Shown piece by piece: positions 8,691 through 17,037 of a DNA stretch of 64,000 bases (the first letter of the stretch is position 1; each line of letters begins with the position of its first letter). Source of the DNA: Flavobacterium aquidurense (GTDB lineage Bacteria; Bacteroidota; Bacteroidia; Flavobacteriales; Flavobacteriaceae); contig FNPS01000001.1 in assembly GCA_900107365.1 (NCBI GenBank), forward strand, positions 434,001-498,000, given 5' to 3'. Position numbers and translations under genes: made by a program. Under the pieces are notes generated by a model. It was not told the origin of the DNA. It saw nothing but the letters and a program-made list of their open reading frames with translations, and searched no databases.

Positions 8691-11600
8691 ATGAAGAACT
8701 TTTTCAAAAATATAATAGTATTCATTCTGTTCCCCCTTTGGGGGCTAGGGGGCCATGCCCAATTATTTCCTGTTCAGTTAACGCCTGTTTTTAAAAGCCC
8801 GTACAGTGTCAAAATATCCGACTATGCGACTAGCATGGATACCAAGTTCCAACTGCTGATTAATCCTACGGATGTCACAATATCGCAAAGGCAGGTACGC
8901 CTAAAATTGTACATACAAGGCAATGGAGTCAATATAAGAAGCAGTGATTATATAACAGGACAAAGACCCATTTTTATAAATGGAGGTGAATTTCAAACTT
9001 TGACTAATAGCGATATCTCAGCATTATTCAGGTTAGAAAATCTGCAGGGAATAAGCCCTGCCCAGTATGCAAATCCACTGCCAGACGGGATGTATGATTT
9101 TTGTTTTGAAATGTATGACTTCATCACCAATCAAAAAATATCACAGAAAAGCTGTGCCAGTATTTATCTTATATTAAATGATCCGCCGTTATTAAATACA
9201 CCGCAAAAAAACGAACAAATAGCAGCGAGTGATTTCACGAATATCATCTTTACCTGGACACCGCGCCAGACCAATGCGACCAACGTTTCGTATAAGTTCG
9301 AATTAAAGCAGCTCATTGACCCAACATTAGACCCGCAGTTTGCGTTTCAAATGTCCCCGCTTTTATATGAGGAAACAGTTTTTAGCACTGCTATGCTGTA
9401 CAATTTAAGTATGCCCATACTGACTCCGGGCATGCGTTATGCATGGCGTGTAAAGGCAATATCAACAACCGGACTTTCAGAAAATGCAATATTTAAAAAT
9501 GATGGTTACAGTGAAATCTATTCCTTTAAATACACCGCATCTTGTGCTGCACCGACTTTTTTATTAAGTGAAGCAATAAGTCCAACGAGCGTTAAAATAA
9601 CCTGGCAGGGAATTCCTGACCATACCAAATATCAGCTTCAATATAAAAAGCAGGATGTAAGAAATGCAGAATGGTTCTCGACAAATAGTTTAAACACCCA
9701 AAGTTTAATTACCAATTTAGAGCCCGGAGTAACCTATCAGTTTAGGGTTGGTTCGAGCTGTGATCCTCCAACGGAAGGAATCCAATCTTTTACTTACTCG
9801 GGAATCAGCACATTTACAACACCAACACAAGCCAATGGAGTTCCTGCTTACAATTGTGGAATTACCCCTAAAATTGATATTCAAAATCAAAAACCGCTTA
9901 CAAATTTAATTCATAGCGAAACTTTTACGGCGGGTGATTTCCCTGTAACAATTTTAGAGCTAAAAGGAGAAAACAGCCCATATTCAGGAAGAGGTTATAT
10001 TATAGTGCCTTACTTGGCAGATTCCAAAATTGCAGTAGAGTTTACTAATATAGTGGTCAATACCGATTATCAGTTGATTAGTGGTGTTGTTGAGACAAGC
10101 TATAATCCGGATTGGAAAAATGTTGTTGATGTAGAAGATTTTACAGGCGAAGGACCGGGCGGGAAAATAAAAGAAGGAGTTCCGTTCGAGATAGAGAAGA
10201 TTGTAATCAATGCAAGCGGAGATATTGTAGTAAATGGCAAAGACGGCCAACAGGTAACAATTCCGGGAGGAAAAGATACTGTAATTACTGACAGCAGTGG
10301 AAAAATATATACAGTAGACAGCAAAGGAAACGGAAGCAATGTACCGGTAGATGTCGCTGAAGGAGGAAGATCTACTCCCGAAAACACTGACGGGGTCGAT
10401 AAAAACGGCCAAGCTATTGCATTTACAGCCAAAGGAATTACTATTGTCTTTTCAGACATGAAGGATAGTAAATATGCTTTTGATGTGATGCCGGAAAACG
10501 CTACAGCAAGCTTGAAAAAACTGTATAAACAAGTAGGCGAAAAAGCGTTGCCTTATAAGGCAGTTGTAAACGGTAGCAGCGACACATTATTGGCAACAGT
10601 TGCAATAACTGACGATAATATTAATTTGGATGATATTGTATTTAAGACTGAAAGCGGAGCCAAAGTTGATGCAGTACGAAAGGACAGGATTTTCACTTTA
10701 ACAGTAAGAGGTAAGCTGACCTACGCCGAAGAAGAAGTCCTTGCTACAATAAAACAAGAAGATAAATGGAAAGTTTTAGGTGCTTTTATGTTGGTTCATA
10801 TTTCACCAAAAGAAGTAAATGTGGCGCTGGTGCCAACAGATAAAGCTTCGCAAGATAAACTCGAATCGATTATCTCTAATACTCAGGCTATTTACAATAA
10901 AGTTGGGGTAAAAATTAATTTTACCAGGGAGCCTGTTTTGCCTATCAGCGATGTAGTTTCGGGGGATACAATTCAGACCGAAAAGAATGCACTTACGTCA
11001 ACCTACAGCACAGAACAGCAAAATATAAACGCATTATATCATGGTCCTGACAATAGTTATGTGCTTTTTATAACGGATAAAGAGTCAAGCAAAGGAATAG
11101 ATGGCTATATGCGTTTGAACGGACAGTTTGGATATATTTTTAAAGCTGGATCTTCCAAAACTCCAGCACATGAATTAGGACACGGAATTTTTAAACTCGA
11201 GCATCCTTTTGAGCAGTACAAAACTTCTGAAAAAGATACTGATTTTTTAATGGATTATAGTCAGGGAACTGTCCTAAACAATCTTGATTGGAAACAAATT
11301 AATGATCCTACTTTTAAATTGTATGCTTTTCAAAGTCAGAGTAGTGGGGATTTAATTGCGGGACATGATCTTATAATAATTAAAAAATACAAAGGTTCCA
11401 ATGGGAAAATGAAAGAAGATATAGAAAAAACCAAAGAAATGTCTCTGAAAGAATACAATGAATATAAAAAAACAATATGGAACACCTTTCAATTATGCGA
11501 TAAAAAGGGTTTCAGCGAATGGGTAGAAGGATACAATCAGTATACTTTGGGAAATAATTGCAGTTATAAAAATGGTTTTTATGGGATAAATACTGGGGTT

Positions 11601-12419
11601 TTAGTTATCGAAGTTACAGAAGAAATACCAGTTTATAAGATTTATTATTATAAGAATGAAATACAATATGAGAGTTCTAAAAATACTCAAAACATACTTG
11701 TTTTTGTAAATGGATATCGAGATTCAGGAGTAACACAAGGCGAGTTTGACGATACTTATAACGGCATTAGTAATACTTCAATAGATGATTATTGGGAAGG
11801 GATAGATCTTATGTTTGAAGAACGTTTAAAAGACAGAGAAGTTTATTATGCAGACGGACATCATAGTGTAAAAACTTCTAATCATAGAAGCACAGCAAGT
11901 TTTGCGAATAATATGTTTAATCATAAAATGGCAACAAGTCCAAATATTGAGGGTTTTACTTTACGTAAGAATAATGGATTTATTGCGGGGATTAATTTGT
12001 CAAAAGAATTAGAAAAAGTTAAATTTAATAAACAAATTGAAAAAATTGATATTGTAGCTCATAGTATGGGATATGCTTATGCTTTGGGTATGGTACAAAG
12101 TTTAAAGACTAAAGGTTACTTACTTGGGCGTTTTTATATTATTGCCCCTGAAAATGCTTGTAGTGGACGAGTGGACAGAGAAGAGTTTGAAGAAGTATGG
12201 CAATACGGAAGCAATTTAGGAGAGCCGGATGCAGATCCAATTAGTGAACAAGATGGTATTGCTCCACAATGCGCAGCTACTGGTTTAACTAACGATCAAC
12301 GCGCATTTATTCCTAAAAATTGGAAGCCAAAAGGTTTTTTGGATAGTCACTCAATTGTTAATTATAAATGGATATTTCAACGAAAAAAAACAGAAAAAGG
12401 ATATGTCAAACAACGTTAA
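8691..12419 (+). CDS. Polymorphic-toxin-like protein: FN3 stalk, zincin protease, C-terminal alpha/beta-hydrolase
   Basis: A 1242-aa exported protein. The start is at 8691, one base after the previous stop (MKNFFKNIIVFILFPLWGLG, then GHAQ). Residues 25-210 form a conserved-looking N-terminal beta domain (VQLTPVFKSPYSVKISDYA), similar to large FN3 surface proteins of Bacteroidota. FN3-like modules span about 215-430, with a Gly/Asp-rich linker at 480-590. A zincin-type protease follows: HELGHGIFKLEH starts at His827, then a Met-turn-like LMDYSQG. From about 900 the sequence is AT-rich and ends in a serine hydrolase: NILVFVNGYRDSG, the nucleophile elbow DIVAHSMG with Ser1125, and DSHSIVNY with His1220. 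No T9SS sorting domain is visible. The stop overlaps the next lipoprotein start by 17 bases. The layout fits a toxin with a releasing protease and a lipase/esterase tip; the toxin role is inferred. Confidence 0.75.
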   Translation: MKNFFKNIIVFILFPLWGLGGHAQLFPVQLTPVFKSPYSVKISDYATSMDTKFQLLINPTDVTISQRQVRLKLYIQGNGVNIRSSDYITGQRPIFINGGEFQTLTNSDISALFRLENLQGISPAQYANPLPDGMYDFCFEMYDFITNQKISQKSCASIYLILNDPPLLNTPQKNEQIAASDFTNIIFTWTPRQTNATNVSYKFELKQLIDPTLDPQFAFQMSPLLYEETVFSTAMLYNLSMPILTPGMRYAWRVKAISTTGLSENAIFKNDGYSEIYSFKYTASCAAPTFLLSEAISPTSVKITWQGIPDHTKYQLQYKKQDVRNAEWFSTNSLNTQSLITNLEPGVTYQFRVGSSCDPPTEGIQSFTYSGISTFTTPTQANGVPAYNCGITPKIDIQNQKPLTNLIHSETFTAGDFPVTILELKGENSPYSGRGYIIVPYLADSKIAVEFTNIVVNTDYQLISGVVETSYNPDWKNVVDVEDFTGEGPGGKIKEGVPFEIEKIVINASGDIVVNGKDGQQVTIPGGKDTVITDSSGKIYTVDSKGNGSNVPVDVAEGGRSTPENTDGVDKNGQAIAFTAKGITIVFSDMKDSKYAFDVMPENATASLKKLYKQVGEKALPYKAVVNGSSDTLLATVAITDDNINLDDIVFKTESGAKVDAVRKDRIFTLTVRGKLTYAEEEVLATIKQEDKWKVLGAFMLVHISPKEVNVALVPTDKASQDKLESIISNTQAIYNKVGVKINFTREPVLPISDVVSGDTIQTEKNALTSTYSTEQQNINALYHGPDNSYVLFITDKESSKGIDGYMRLNGQFGYIFKAGSSKTPAHELGHGIFKLEHPFEQYKTSEKDTDFLMDYSQGTVLNNLDWKQINDPTFKLYAFQSQSSGDLIAGHDLIIIKKYKGSNGKMKEDIEKTKEMSLKEYNEYKKTIWNTFQLCDKKGFSEWVEGYNQYTLGNNCSYKNGFYGINTGVLVIEVTEEIPVYKIYYYKNEIQYESSKNTQNILVFVNGYRDSGVTQGEFDDTYNGISNTSIDDYWEGIDLMFEERLKDREVYYADGHHSVKTSNHRSTASFANNMFNHKMATSPNIEGFTLRKNNGFIAGINLSKELEKVKFNKQIEKIDIVAHSMGYAYALGMVQSLKTKGYLLGRFYIIAPENACSGRVDREEFEEVWQYGSNLGEPDADPISEQDGIAPQCAATGLTNDQRAFIPKNWKPKGFLDSHSIVNYKWIFQRKKTEKGYVKQR

Positions 12420-13320
12420 TAAAATTTTTATAATAGTTTTAGGATTACTCTGTTTTCTTTCTTGTAAAGATGAGAAAAAAGAAATACAAAAGAAGGCAAG
12501 TTTGTATTATGAAAAATCCATATCTGCGTCAGATAATGATACATACAATCGAGTTTATGCTAATGCTACTGATTCAATAAATAGTTGGATTAATAACAAA
12601 TTAAAAGGATATGCAAATCAAAGGTTAAATGCGGGATCATGGCGATTGGATTCTCTGATATGTTTTAACTCTAAAGCTGATAAATGTATTCTTGCATTAT
12701 TGACTCAAGCTGTTTTTTGGAAAGATACTGATCATGATAACATGGACTTCTTTTATGGCATTAAAATAAAAAACAAGTGGTATTTCTTTCAAGGAGCTGG
12801 TATTAGTCTTCCCCGTGAGTTTTATCAAAAGGATACTACCAAACCATTATCATTTCAAATAATGCACGAGATTGCGATGAAAGAAATTTTCAGAGGTTAT
12901 TTAAAGAAAAAAGATAAAGGCTTTTGGGGCAACTTGTTTGGTAAAACAGAGTGGGAAATAAACGACCGTTTTTTTTTAGAATTAGATAAACCCCGACTAC
13001 CATTTGAAACAAGGAAAACTGCCCCCTCTTATTATTCCTGTCGGGATATAAATAATAAGAAAGAATATGTGGAATGTTCATTAAAATATGAAGCTCTATC
13101 TGTTTGGAACGAGGACAGTACTTCTATAAGCAAGGATACTTACTTGTATTCACCTGAATTTCCTGTAACAAAAAAAATCAGACAATTGAAAAAAGGTGAT
13201 TTATTAAGAGTGATAGAAAGAATTGATAATAGTCAATGGTGTTACGTTCGCATGTGGGATGGAAATCCTAATGTAGGATTTATTGAAAAAGAGGCAATAG
13301 TAAAAAGGGAGAAAAAGTAG
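12403..13320 (+). CDS. Lipoprotein, candidate immunity protein, with C-terminal SH3-like domain
   Basis: A 305-aa lipoprotein. The start at 12403 gives the signal MSNNVNKIFIIVLGLLCFLSC (Cys21) and overlaps the hydrolase gene end by 17 bases, implying translational coupling. A central domain at about residues 110-205 contains FYGIKIKNKWYFF, LPREFYQKD and HEIAMKEIFRGYLKK...FWGNLFGKTEW; the paralogue at 13669 shares it closely. The C-terminus (about 245-305: LYSPEFPV...LKKGDLLRVIER...VGFIEKEAIV) looks like a bacterial SH3 domain. An outer-envelope lipoprotein coupled to a secreted hydrolase fits an immunity protein against self-intoxication; a chaperone or accessory role is possible. Its TAG stop abuts a remnant of the hydrolase gene. 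Confidence 0.7.
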   Translation: MSNNVNKIFIIVLGLLCFLSCKDEKKEIQKKASLYYEKSISASDNDTYNRVYANATDSINSWINNKLKGYANQRLNAGSWRLDSLICFNSKADKCILALLTQAVFWKDTDHDNMDFFYGIKIKNKWYFFQGAGISLPREFYQKDTTKPLSFQIMHEIAMKEIFRGYLKKKDKGFWGNLFGKTEWEINDRFFLELDKPRLPFETRKTAPSYYSCRDINNKKEYVECSLKYEALSVWNEDSTSISKDTYLYSPEFPVTKKIRQLKKGDLLRVIERIDNSQWCYVRMWDGNPNVGFIEKEAIVKREKK

Positions 13321-13380
13321 ATATTGCAGCACACAGTATGGATATGCTTATTCTTTAGGAATGATAGATGAATTAAAAGC
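13317..13380 (+). pseudogene. Remnant A: nucleophile-elbow fragment of the hydrolase domain
   Basis: Starting inside the last codons of the preceding lipoprotein gene, the bases encode VDIAAHSM, then after one missing G, YAYSLGMIDELKA. This aligns to KIDIVAHSMGYAYALGMVQSLK of the intact hydrolase (residues ~1119-1140). The run GGG of the intact gene is GG here, which frameshifts the fragment. It is cut at its 3' side by the REP-flanked element at 13379. It has no start codon of its own. Confidence 0.8.
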
Positions 13381-13584
13381 CCCTGCTCCCGCACGAATCC
13401 TTTCGTGTGGAGGTATGGATATATAAATAATGATGCTTAGCATCAATTCATGATAATAAAAAGTTTTTTGGAAGATTTTAAAAAGTGAAATAGAAAAAGT
13501 TTATTTGATGATTATAATTGTATCTAGATGTTTAATATTTAAATAAGAAGTACTCACACGAAAGGATTCGTGCGGTAGCGGGGC
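13379..13584. mobile_element. 206-bp non-autonomous REP-bounded element (MITE-like)
   Basis: The ends are near-perfect inverted repeats of about 31 bp: 13379-13410 (core GCACGAATCCTTTCGTGTG) and 13555-13584, with outer GCCCC / GGGGC. The right 40 bases resemble the right end of the RAYT element at 14574-15261 (…gatgttta…gta.t/cCACACGAAAGG…). No open frame lies inside. It sits between remnant A and remnant B of the hydrolase C-terminus. It is best read as a deletion derivative mobilised by a RAYT-type transposase. Confidence 0.78.
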
Positions 13585-13685
13585 CACAAGGTTTTTTAGA
13601 GAGCCATAGTATTAGTAATTATAAATGGATATTTACCAAGCTTACAGACCCAAATAAAGATAAAGGATATGTTAAAAATAGATAG
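13584..13685 (+). pseudogene. Remnant B: C-terminal tail of the hydrolase domain
   Basis: An open frame without a start encodes PQGFLESHSISNYKWIF followed by a divergent tail ending DKGYVKNR and a TAG stop. It aligns to KGFLDSHSIVNYKWIF...EKGYVKQR, the last residues of the intact hydrolase, including the presumed catalytic His of DSHS. The second lipoprotein gene starts inside it at 13669, a 17-base overlap identical in length to that of the intact pair. Confidence 0.85.
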
Positions 13686-14342
13686 AAAATTATTTGTTTT
13701 TTGCTTGAGTATTATTTTTTTCTCCTGTACAAGAGAAAAAAATAATACCGTTGATTATAAATTAAGTTCAATCAAAATTGTTTCGATGGTTGGAAATAAT
13801 AAGATCTATAAGCAGATAAATGATACGGTACGTAATTGGATACGAAATGATATAAGATACTATGGACCTTTTGAATTGCATAAAACACTAATAATTGATT
13901 CTTTGTTGTGTTTCAATAAGGATGGAACAAAATTGATTTCTGCCAAACTTACTAGACATCAGGATAAGAACAGCAATAGTGATGGTCTTAACTATTTTTA
14001 TGGAGTCAAGATTAATAAACGCTGGTATTTTTTTAACGGACCATATATTATTTTACCTCGAGAGTATTATCAAAAAGATATCCATACGCCCTTAAGTTTT
14101 GAAAAACTGCACGAAATCGCAATGAAAGAGGTTTTCAGTGGATATTTAAAAAAGGAAGACAAAGATTTTTGGAATAACCTGTTTGGCAAAACGGAATGGA
14201 AAATAAATGATGATTTTTTAGCGATTTAACAAGTGCAGCATGGTGTAGCGATTGTAAAACACAAGAACAATGGGATGATGCTTATTTGAAAGTAGTAAGA
14301 GAAAATTGGGAAAAACTTGATACTATTCAAAACACTCAATAA
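13669..14342 (+). pseudogene. Second immunity-like lipoprotein, frameshifted near its 3' end
   Basis: The intact frame runs 13669-14229 (186 aa) from a lipoprotein signal MLKIDRKLFVFCLSIIFFSC (Cys20). It is a clear paralogue of the lipoprotein at 12403: NYFYGVKINKRWYFF, LPREYYQKD, HEIAMKEVFSGYLKKEDK, NNLFGKTEWKINDDF. At the T run 14214-14219 one T appears to be missing. Restoring it gives FFSDLTSAAWCSDC...WEKLDTIQNTQ and a stop at 14340-14342, about 224 aa, where FF aligns with NDRFF of the paralogue. The C-terminus differs from the SH3-like tail of the first copy. The 186-aa product might still be made and partly functional. Confidence 0.72.
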
Positions 14343-14368
14343 TATAAAAGAAAGATTACTGATAATAG

Positions 14369-14573
14369 GGGAGTAATGAAGAAAGTTTAAAAGATAAAAA
14401 ATGGCTAGAGGATGGCGTTGCGCCACAGGTACCTGTAGGTAATATAGGTACTCGTCATATTTATATACCAGAAGATGGCAGTGCACCACAAGGTCTTTTA
14501 GACAGCCATAGTATTAGCAATTATAAATGGATATTTGATGGAACAATAAAAGAAGGGAGGGCATATTATGTTA
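14369..14573 (+). pseudogene. Remnant C: third copy of the hydrolase C-terminus
   Basis: An open frame without a start encodes GSNEESLKDKKWLEDGVAPQ, then VGNIGTRHIYIPEDG and LLDSHSISNYKWIFDGT. It parallels YGSN...EQDGIAPQ and GFLDSHSIVNYKWIF of the intact hydrolase. It is longer than remnant B at its 5' side and ends in its own divergent tail (IKEGRAYYV), interrupted at 14574 by the RAYT element. The DSHS histidine is kept. No lipoprotein gene follows it. Confidence 0.8.
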
Positions 14574-15261
14574 CCCCCGCTCCCGCACGAATCCGTTGGT
14601 GTGGCTGTTGAGCCATCAAGTTAAATGTAAGGAATAAAGGTAATTATGAGTAGAAATTACAAGTTTCACAATCCAGAAGGTTTATATTTTATCAGTTTTG
14701 CTGTTGTGGGTTGGCTTGATGTATTTACAAGAAACGAGTATAAAGATTTGTTTTTGGAAAGTTTAGAATATTGTCAAAAAAATAAGGGTTTAGAAATTCA
14801 TGCGTGGTGTATTATGACCAATCATGTTCATTTGGTTTTTAGAAGTGTAAAAGGGCAAATCCTGAATTATTGATAGGAGATTTAAAGAGGTTTACAAGTC
14901 AATCTATCGTAAAAAGCACACAAGAAAATCCAAGAGAGAGTAGGAAAGAATTCTTGTTAGATTTCTTTAAAAAAGAGGCAGAAAAAAGTTCTAATGTAAA
15001 ATATTATCAATTTTGGCGACATGATAATAAGCCAATTAAACTTTGGAGGAATAAAGTTATTCAGCAAAAAATAGATTATGTACATAATAATCCAGTTGAA
15101 GAAGGCTTGGTTTATAAAGCAGAAGATTATGTGTAATAGTAGTGCAATTGATTATTCAGGACAGAAAGGTTTTGTAGATGATATAGTTGTTTTTAGAATG
15201 TTTGATGTTTAAGTAGAACGTACCACACGAAAGGATTCGTGCGGTAAAGGGGGGAGCGGGG
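14574..15261 (+). mobile_element. RAYT/IS200-like element bounded by REP-type inverted repeats
   Basis: The left end 14574-14604 (CCCCGCTCCC, then GCACGAATCC.TT.GTGTGG) and the right end 15223-15261 (its inverted complement with a 9-base insertion between the two blocks) bracket one degraded Y1 transposase. The length is about 688 bp. The element interrupts remnant C. The same end sequence bounds the 206-bp element at 13379. Confidence 0.8.
14646..15212 (+). pseudogene. REP-associated tyrosine (Y1, HUH) transposase, two frameshifts
   Basis: The first frame (MSRNYKFHNPEGLYFISFAV) carries the HUH motif NHVHLV. At AAA 14857-14859 one A is missing; adding it joins ...SVKGQ to NPELLIGDLKRF. The second frame carries the tyrosine motif DYVHNNPVEEGLVY. 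An extra A near 15133-15136 breaks it again; removing it gives DYVYSSAIDYSGQKGFVDD and a stop at 15210-15212. The restored length (~190 aa) and motifs match RAYT transposases, which act on single-stranded REP hairpins. As it stands the gene is dead. Confidence 0.85.
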
Positions 15262-15504
15262 TCTTTTTTTTAATAAAGTAAATTAGAATTGTAAGGATTT
15301 TTTAAGAAGTAGAGAGATTTCGCATAAATTTCAATAAATTATTTATGTAATAGTTGCCAAGCTTGCGAACACCCCAGTTTAAGCTTTGTAAACCTCGTTA
15401 CCAAACAATACCACAATATAAGTTAAATAAAAAGTGCCGGCATAAATTAAATTATGTTAGGTAAACTATTATAAATAAATAAAAAATAAAACAAAAATTA
15501 ACGT
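15262..15504. other. Non-coding gap before the 491-aa protein
   Basis: About 240 bases from the end of the RAYT element to the next start, AT-rich, without a convincing open frame. The last ~60 bases are almost pure A/T before ATG 15505 and may hold a promoter for the downstream genes, but no clear TAnnTTTG element was found. No remnant of hydrolase or lipoprotein was recognised. Confidence 0.5.
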
Positions 15505-16980
15505 ATGAAAAATTATTTTTTAACCCTATTAATTGTACTTTTTAACTACTATGGGTTCGCACAAAAAATCAAAATCGATAAAGGAGAAATTAAGCTCGAT
15601 GAAAAAACAGTTGGTTATGTTGAAGGAAAAAGACCAGTTTATAAAATTTACAATTTAGATAAAAGTTATGCGGTTACAGCAGAATTGAAAAATGTTCCTA
15701 ATGCTGCTTCCTTAACACTTCCGTGGATAGAAGTAAAAAGTGAAGAGACAGGAAAATCTAATGAACTGGATTTCAAGAGCAGAAAATTCAGTGCTTTCAA
15801 TTACGACAGAAGCATTATTTACGAACTATTAGATCTAAATTATTTTACTGCTGATGGTTTAAATAAAGAAGAAATTGAAAAATTTCTAAGCAGCGAATCA
15901 ACCGGTATTTCTGCAAAACGTCTCGGCGTTCAAAATGTGATAGATCAGGCAAATAAAATTGCAGATACCTATCAATTATTAATCGACGATGCGGGAACTA
16001 TTTACAGTATAAAAGCACAAAATCCTGACCCAAATGATAAAAGAATTGGCTACATCAAAGTAACATCACCAGCGACCAATGGAGAATTACAGTATGAAGT
16101 TGTTGATTTAGATAATTACCGAATAGCAACATGGTTTGCAAAAGCTGGTATGACCTCAGGTTATGATAAATTTTTAAATCAGGAACTAATCACTTTTGAC
16201 AAAAAAGTATTTAAAGCGGCTTTTGATAACCACGGTAATCCAATAGGTTATAAAATGAGCAAAGATAATACAGCCATGAATATTGTAAGGGTTCTGGTTG
16301 GTAACGGATATACGCTACAGCATCAGGGAAAAATGGCTGTAGCTGAAATAAGAACAGAACAGATAAAAATTCAAAATGAAAAAGTTGCAACAGAACGCTC
16401 TAATTCGGCTAACATCTATGAGCAAAATGGCTATGTTATAAACGAAAAGGGAGAAAAAAAATCAGGACCAATCACGGCAGAATTTGAATCTATAAAAGCA
16501 GAATCATCAAGCGGAATGGCTGATATGACCTCTTACGGAAAAACTGTGACTTTGAAGTTTACAAACGAAAAAGGTAGAGAAAAAACAGAAAACTTTAAAT
16601 CAAAAAACGGAGTAAGATTTTGTGTTGACAAAGTAGGGAAAGAGGAATGTTATTTAGGATTAAAAACAATCGGGAATACTATGGCTGCGGCAGGAAGTTT
16701 AAACTCGTTGAGTTTTGATTTTTCAAGTTTCTATAAAATTCTATATGAGGATAATGGTTATTTGGTATTGGTTGATCCGTTATTGCCATCAGATTTTATT
16801 CTAAAAATTCCAACTCAGGAAAAAGGTTTGTATACCAATAAATCAAGTAGTGATAAATTAAAGAAAAACGCAATCGAATATCTAAAATGTGATTCGTTTG
16901 TATTTGAAAATTATGATTTTAAAACACTGGAAGGACTTATTCAGGTTTTAGAAGATTATAAAAAAAATTGCGCCAGATAA
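15505..16980 (+). CDS. Exported protein of unknown function (491 aa)
   Basis: The Sec signal MKNYFLTLLIVLFNYYGFAQ (about 20 residues) predicts export. The mature part starts KIKIDKGEIKLDEKTVGYVEG, a small beta-rich motif that recurs near residue 170 as DDAGTIYSIK...RIGYIKVTS. Residues 90-210 (LSSESTGISAKRLGVQN...) and a charged middle (ENEKVATERSNSANIYEQNG) follow. Two Cys pairs lie near the C-terminus (FCVDKVGKEECYLG and YLKCDSF...NCAR). No catalytic motif was recognised. It lies between the toxin-like region and the PKD lipoprotein on the same strand, so it may belong to the same surface system. Confidence 0.65.
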   Translation: MKNYFLTLLIVLFNYYGFAQKIKIDKGEIKLDEKTVGYVEGKRPVYKIYNLDKSYAVTAELKNVPNAASLTLPWIEVKSEETGKSNELDFKSRKFSAFNYDRSIIYELLDLNYFTADGLNKEEIEKFLSSESTGISAKRLGVQNVIDQANKIADTYQLLIDDAGTIYSIKAQNPDPNDKRIGYIKVTSPATNGELQYEVVDLDNYRIATWFAKAGMTSGYDKFLNQELITFDKKVFKAAFDNHGNPIGYKMSKDNTAMNIVRVLVGNGYTLQHQGKMAVAEIRTEQIKIQNEKVATERSNSANIYEQNGYVINEKGEKKSGPITAEFESIKAESSSGMADMTSYGKTVTLKFTNEKGREKTENFKSKNGVRFCVDKVGKEECYLGLKTIGNTMAAAGSLNSLSFDFSSFYKILYEDNGYLVLVDPLLPSDFILKIPTQEKGLYTNKSSSDKLKKNAIEYLKCDSFVFENYDFKTLEGLIQVLEDYKKNCAR

Positions 16981-16992
16981 GACACTTAATAT

Positions 16993-17024
16993 AAACCACT
17001 GCAGCTTTTAGGCTACAGTGGTTT
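16993..17024 (+). terminator. Hairpin between two co-directional genes
   Basis: A 9-bp perfect stem (AAACCACTG with CAGTGGTTT) is followed by A rather than T residues on this strand. It could attenuate transcription or protect an mRNA end; a full terminator is less likely. Confidence 0.4.
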
Positions 17025-17037
17025 AAAAAACAACAAA

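Noticed and set aside
9984..10459. Two overlapping minus-strand frames of 119 and 142 codons inside the toxin-like gene
   Set aside because: They lie antisense to a well-supported gene, have no signal, motif or ribosome site, and reflect codon bias of the real frame.
14646..15136. Programmed frameshift in the Y1 transposase
   Set aside because: RAYT transposases are normally single-frame proteins, there is no slippery heptamer with a downstream structure, and a second independent break follows near 15133.
13321..15261. A genomic island or prophage border
   Set aside because: No integrase, attachment repeat or phage gene is seen; the disorder is explained by duplicated cassettes and REP-type elements.
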